Source of the DNA: Alphaproteobacteria bacterium
GTDB taxonomy: Bacteria; Pseudomonadota; Alphaproteobacteria; Rickettsiales; RI-342
Assembly: GCA_020851915.1 (NCBI GenBank)
Contig: JADZBT010000178.1
Coordinates: 1 to 6,778 of the forward strand
Reading direction: 5' to 3'
Length of the DNA stretch: 6,778 nucleotides
Shown: positions 5,524-6,778 of the stretch, piece after piece
Numbering within the stretch: the first letter of the stretch is position 1
Layout of the letters: every line of letters begins with the position of its first letter
Made by a program: the position numbers and the translations under genes
The notes under the pieces: generated by a model
Told to the model about the DNA's origin: nothing
The model's input: the letters and a program-made list of their open reading frames with translations, nothing else
Databases searched by the model: none

Positions 5524-5559
5524 CCGCCCGTCGTAACCTTCACCGGTTGCGGCGGGCGG
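5524..5559 (+). terminator. Hairpin terminator between convergent porin and RTX genes
   Basis: Arms CCGCCCGTCGTAACC (5524-5538) and GGTTGCGGCGGGCGG (5545-5559) form a 15-bp stem with two G-U pairs and a 6-base loop (TTCACC). It lies 41 bp after the porin stop and 14 bp beyond the RTX stop, as expected for a terminator serving both convergent genes. The downstream T-run (TTCCGTTT) is short on the + strand and absent on the - strand, so intrinsic termination strength is uncertain. Confidence 0.75.
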
Positions 5560-5574
5560 TTCCGTTTGAGGGAT

Positions 5575-6778
5575 TTACCAGACGAATTCGGGGCCGGTCA
5601 GTTCGCCAATGGTGGTGTCGACGAGGATGACGACCGTGCCGTTGAGCGTGATGGTTACGTCGCCGTCCGCCTGCGTGGCGGCGGCGTGCACGGCCGCTTC
5701 GCTCACGGATTTGGCATAGTGCAGCACGTCCTGTCCGACGGTAAAATCGAGGATAGTATCCGTGCCGCCGCCGGTCTTTTCGAAGTAGAATGTGTCATTG
5801 CCCGTGCCGCCGGTAAGTGTGTCATTGCCGAAGCCGCCATAGAGCGTATCGTTACCGATACCGCCCACGAGCACGTCGTCGCCTTTCGAGCCTTTCAGTA
5901 TGTCGTTATCTGCGCCGCCGTTCATGGTGTCGTTGCCATCTGCGCCGGTGAGTATGTCATTGCCCGCATCGCCGTTCATCGTGCCGGATACTACTTTTGC
6001 CGAGATCTTGTCCACGCCGTCGCCGCCGTTGGCGGTAGCGCCCGCGACCACGAGGGTGATGCTGTCATCGTCTGCACCGCCGTTGATGATCGTGCCCGTG
6101 CCGCCTCCGGTGATGGCGTCTTTGCCTGCTTCGCCGTTGAGCGTCTGGCCGGTGGAGCTGCCGGTGATCTTATCGTCGCCCGCCCCGCCGTAGATGGTAT
6201 TGCCTGCGCCCTTGGCGGTGATGGTGTCCTTGCCGTCGTCGCCGTACGCGTAACCGCCCCCGGCGTTCATGGTGATGCCGTCGTCGCCCGCGCCGCCGTA
6301 GATGCTGTCCACGCCTGCGGATGAGGTCAGTTTATCGTTGCCGGTAAGCCCATACAGGTAATCGTTGCCGGTCGTGTCGACGATGGTGTTGTTCAGGCCG
6401 GTTCCCGCGATGGCGCTCACCTGCGTGGAGCCGAGGGTGATGCCGTATTTGCCGCTGGCGAAGCCGCTGAGCGCAATACTGGACGTTCCCGCCGCAGTGG
6501 TGATGGTGCAGATCGAGCCGGCCACCGTCAGCGTGAATGCCGCAGTGCTGCCAACCAGCATATATGTACCCACGCCGGTCTTGAGTGCGGAACCGCCCAA
6601 GGTGGCGCCGTCGATCACGATGACGCCGCTGCCGTCGGTTTCGGTGACGCTATCGCTACCGCTGTTCAGGCCGAATTCATAGCTGTCCAGGCCGCCGCCG
6701 CCCACCAGCGTATCATTTCCCGCGCCGCCCACCAGCGTGTCGGCGCCGCCGCCACCGGTGAGCAGGTTATTGAGCGCA
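5575..6778 (-). CDS. RTX (hemolysin-type calcium-binding) repeat protein, C-terminal part (partial)
   Basis: The frame is open to the right edge, so the true start lies outside; about 400 codons are visible, ending in a TAA at 5575-5577. Glycine-aspartate nonapeptides of the form GGxGxDxLx (for example GGAGNDTLV, GGIGNDTLY, GGTGNDTFY) identify an RTX beta-roll, which folds on binding Ca2+ outside the cell. Order in the visible part: a short RTX block at the edge; a non-repeat insert of about 90 residues (6370-6640 approximately) ending in GFASGKYGITLG; ten exact 18-residue units (5815-6354); then TFYFEKTGGGTDTILDF and a C-terminal domain ending GPEFVW. This tail is typical of uncleaved type I secretion signals. 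No signal peptide would be expected. The catalytic or adhesive part, if any, lies upstream, so function (toxin, protease, adhesin or surface-layer protein) cannot be assigned. Confidence 0.88.
   Translation of the reverse strand, partial: ALNNLLTGGGGADTLVGGAGNDTLVGGGGLDSYEFGLNSGSDSVTETDGSGVIVIDGATLGGSALKTGVGTYMLVGSTAAFTLTVAGSICTITTAAGTSSIALSGFASGKYGITLGSTQVSAIAGTGLNNTIVDTTGNDYLYGLTGNDKLTSSAGVDSIYGGAGDDGITMNAGGGYAYGDDGKDTITAKGAGNTIYGGAGDDKITGSSTGQTLNGEAGKDAITGGGTGTIINGGADDDSITLVVAGATANGGDGVDKISAKVVSGTMNGDAGNDILTGADGNDTMNGGADNDILKGSKGDDVLVGGIGNDTLYGGFGNDTLTGGTGNDTFYFEKTGGGTDTILDFTVGQDVLHYAKSVSEAAVHAAATQADGDVTITLNGTVVILVDTTIGELTGPEFVW
5815..6354 (-). repeat. Ten tandem 54-bp units encoding an 18-residue RTX ladder
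   Basis: Ten consecutive units have exactly 18 codons with no insertion or deletion. Each starts at a Y/N/V-G position, as in YGGAGDDKITGSSTGQTL, NGGADDDSITLVVAGATA and VGGIGNDTLYGGFGNDTL. Two nonapeptides make one beta-roll turn, so each unit is one turn. In roughly the middle six units (6300 down to 5977) the first nonapeptide keeps its Asp residues while the second has lost them; the last three units are canonical or nearly canonical on both sides. Confidence 0.8.

Noticed and set aside
5506..6324. + strand open frame opposite the RTX repeats
   Set aside because: Its apparent repeats are simply the reverse complement of the RTX ladder; the - strand reading has unmistakable RTX motifs and a proper C-terminal tail.
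5815..6354. CRISPR-like regular repeat
   Set aside because: The 54-bp period is a coding repeat (18 codons) with conserved Gly/Asp positions and diverged DNA, with no identical repeats or spacers.

Overview
The window looks like chromosomal DNA of a Gram-negative, facultatively anaerobic bacterium, most likely a pseudomonadote and possibly an alphaproteobacterium. It encodes two outer-membrane beta-barrel proteins with signal peptides and a terminal Phe. It also has an oxygen-sensitive class III ribonucleotide reductase system, a CRP/FNR-type operator and a type-I-secretion-style RTX protein. Base composition is fairly GC-rich, with no tRNA, rRNA, insertion sequence, CRISPR array or phage gene visible. 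The lineage is an inference from gene content; no taxonomic search was possible.

Layout: (1) Positions 1-191 hold the C-terminal end of a PLP-dependent group II amino-acid decarboxylase on the + strand. One base later (193-921) comes a small exported outer-membrane barrel protein, probably co-transcribed with it. (2) On the - strand, running towards it, is the anaerobic ribonucleotide reductase locus: nrdD (4004 down to 1800), a 195-bp spacer packed with palindromic repeats, then the radical-SAM activase nrdG (1604 down to 918). The nrdG and barrel-gene stop codons overlap tail to tail. (3) A 221-bp divergent regulatory region (4005-4225) separates nrdD from an alginate-export-type porin (4226-5482, +). 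It holds a CRP/FNR-like box placed almost exactly at -41.5 of a plausible porin promoter, a perfect 10-bp inverted repeat and an NrdR-box-like element near nrdD. (4) After a strong hairpin at 5524-5559, the C-terminal ~400 residues of an RTX calcium-binding protein run in from the right edge on the - strand (6778 down to 5575).

How the genes relate: NrdD reduces ribonucleotides to deoxyribonucleotides without oxygen, and NrdG installs the glycyl radical NrdD needs. Here nrdD is interrupted by one in-frame TAG at 3219-3221, inside a highly conserved stretch. Everything on both sides is intact, in the same frame and carries all expected catalytic residues. The lesion therefore looks very recent, or is a sequence error, or is a case of read-through. 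The divergent porin appears to be controlled by a CRP/FNR-family regulator, which would fit the anaerobic theme.

No clearly unprecedented system is visible. The points most worth a second look are the nrdD amber codon, the compact regulatory architecture at 4060-4180 and the unusual half-blank 18-residue RTX ladder.
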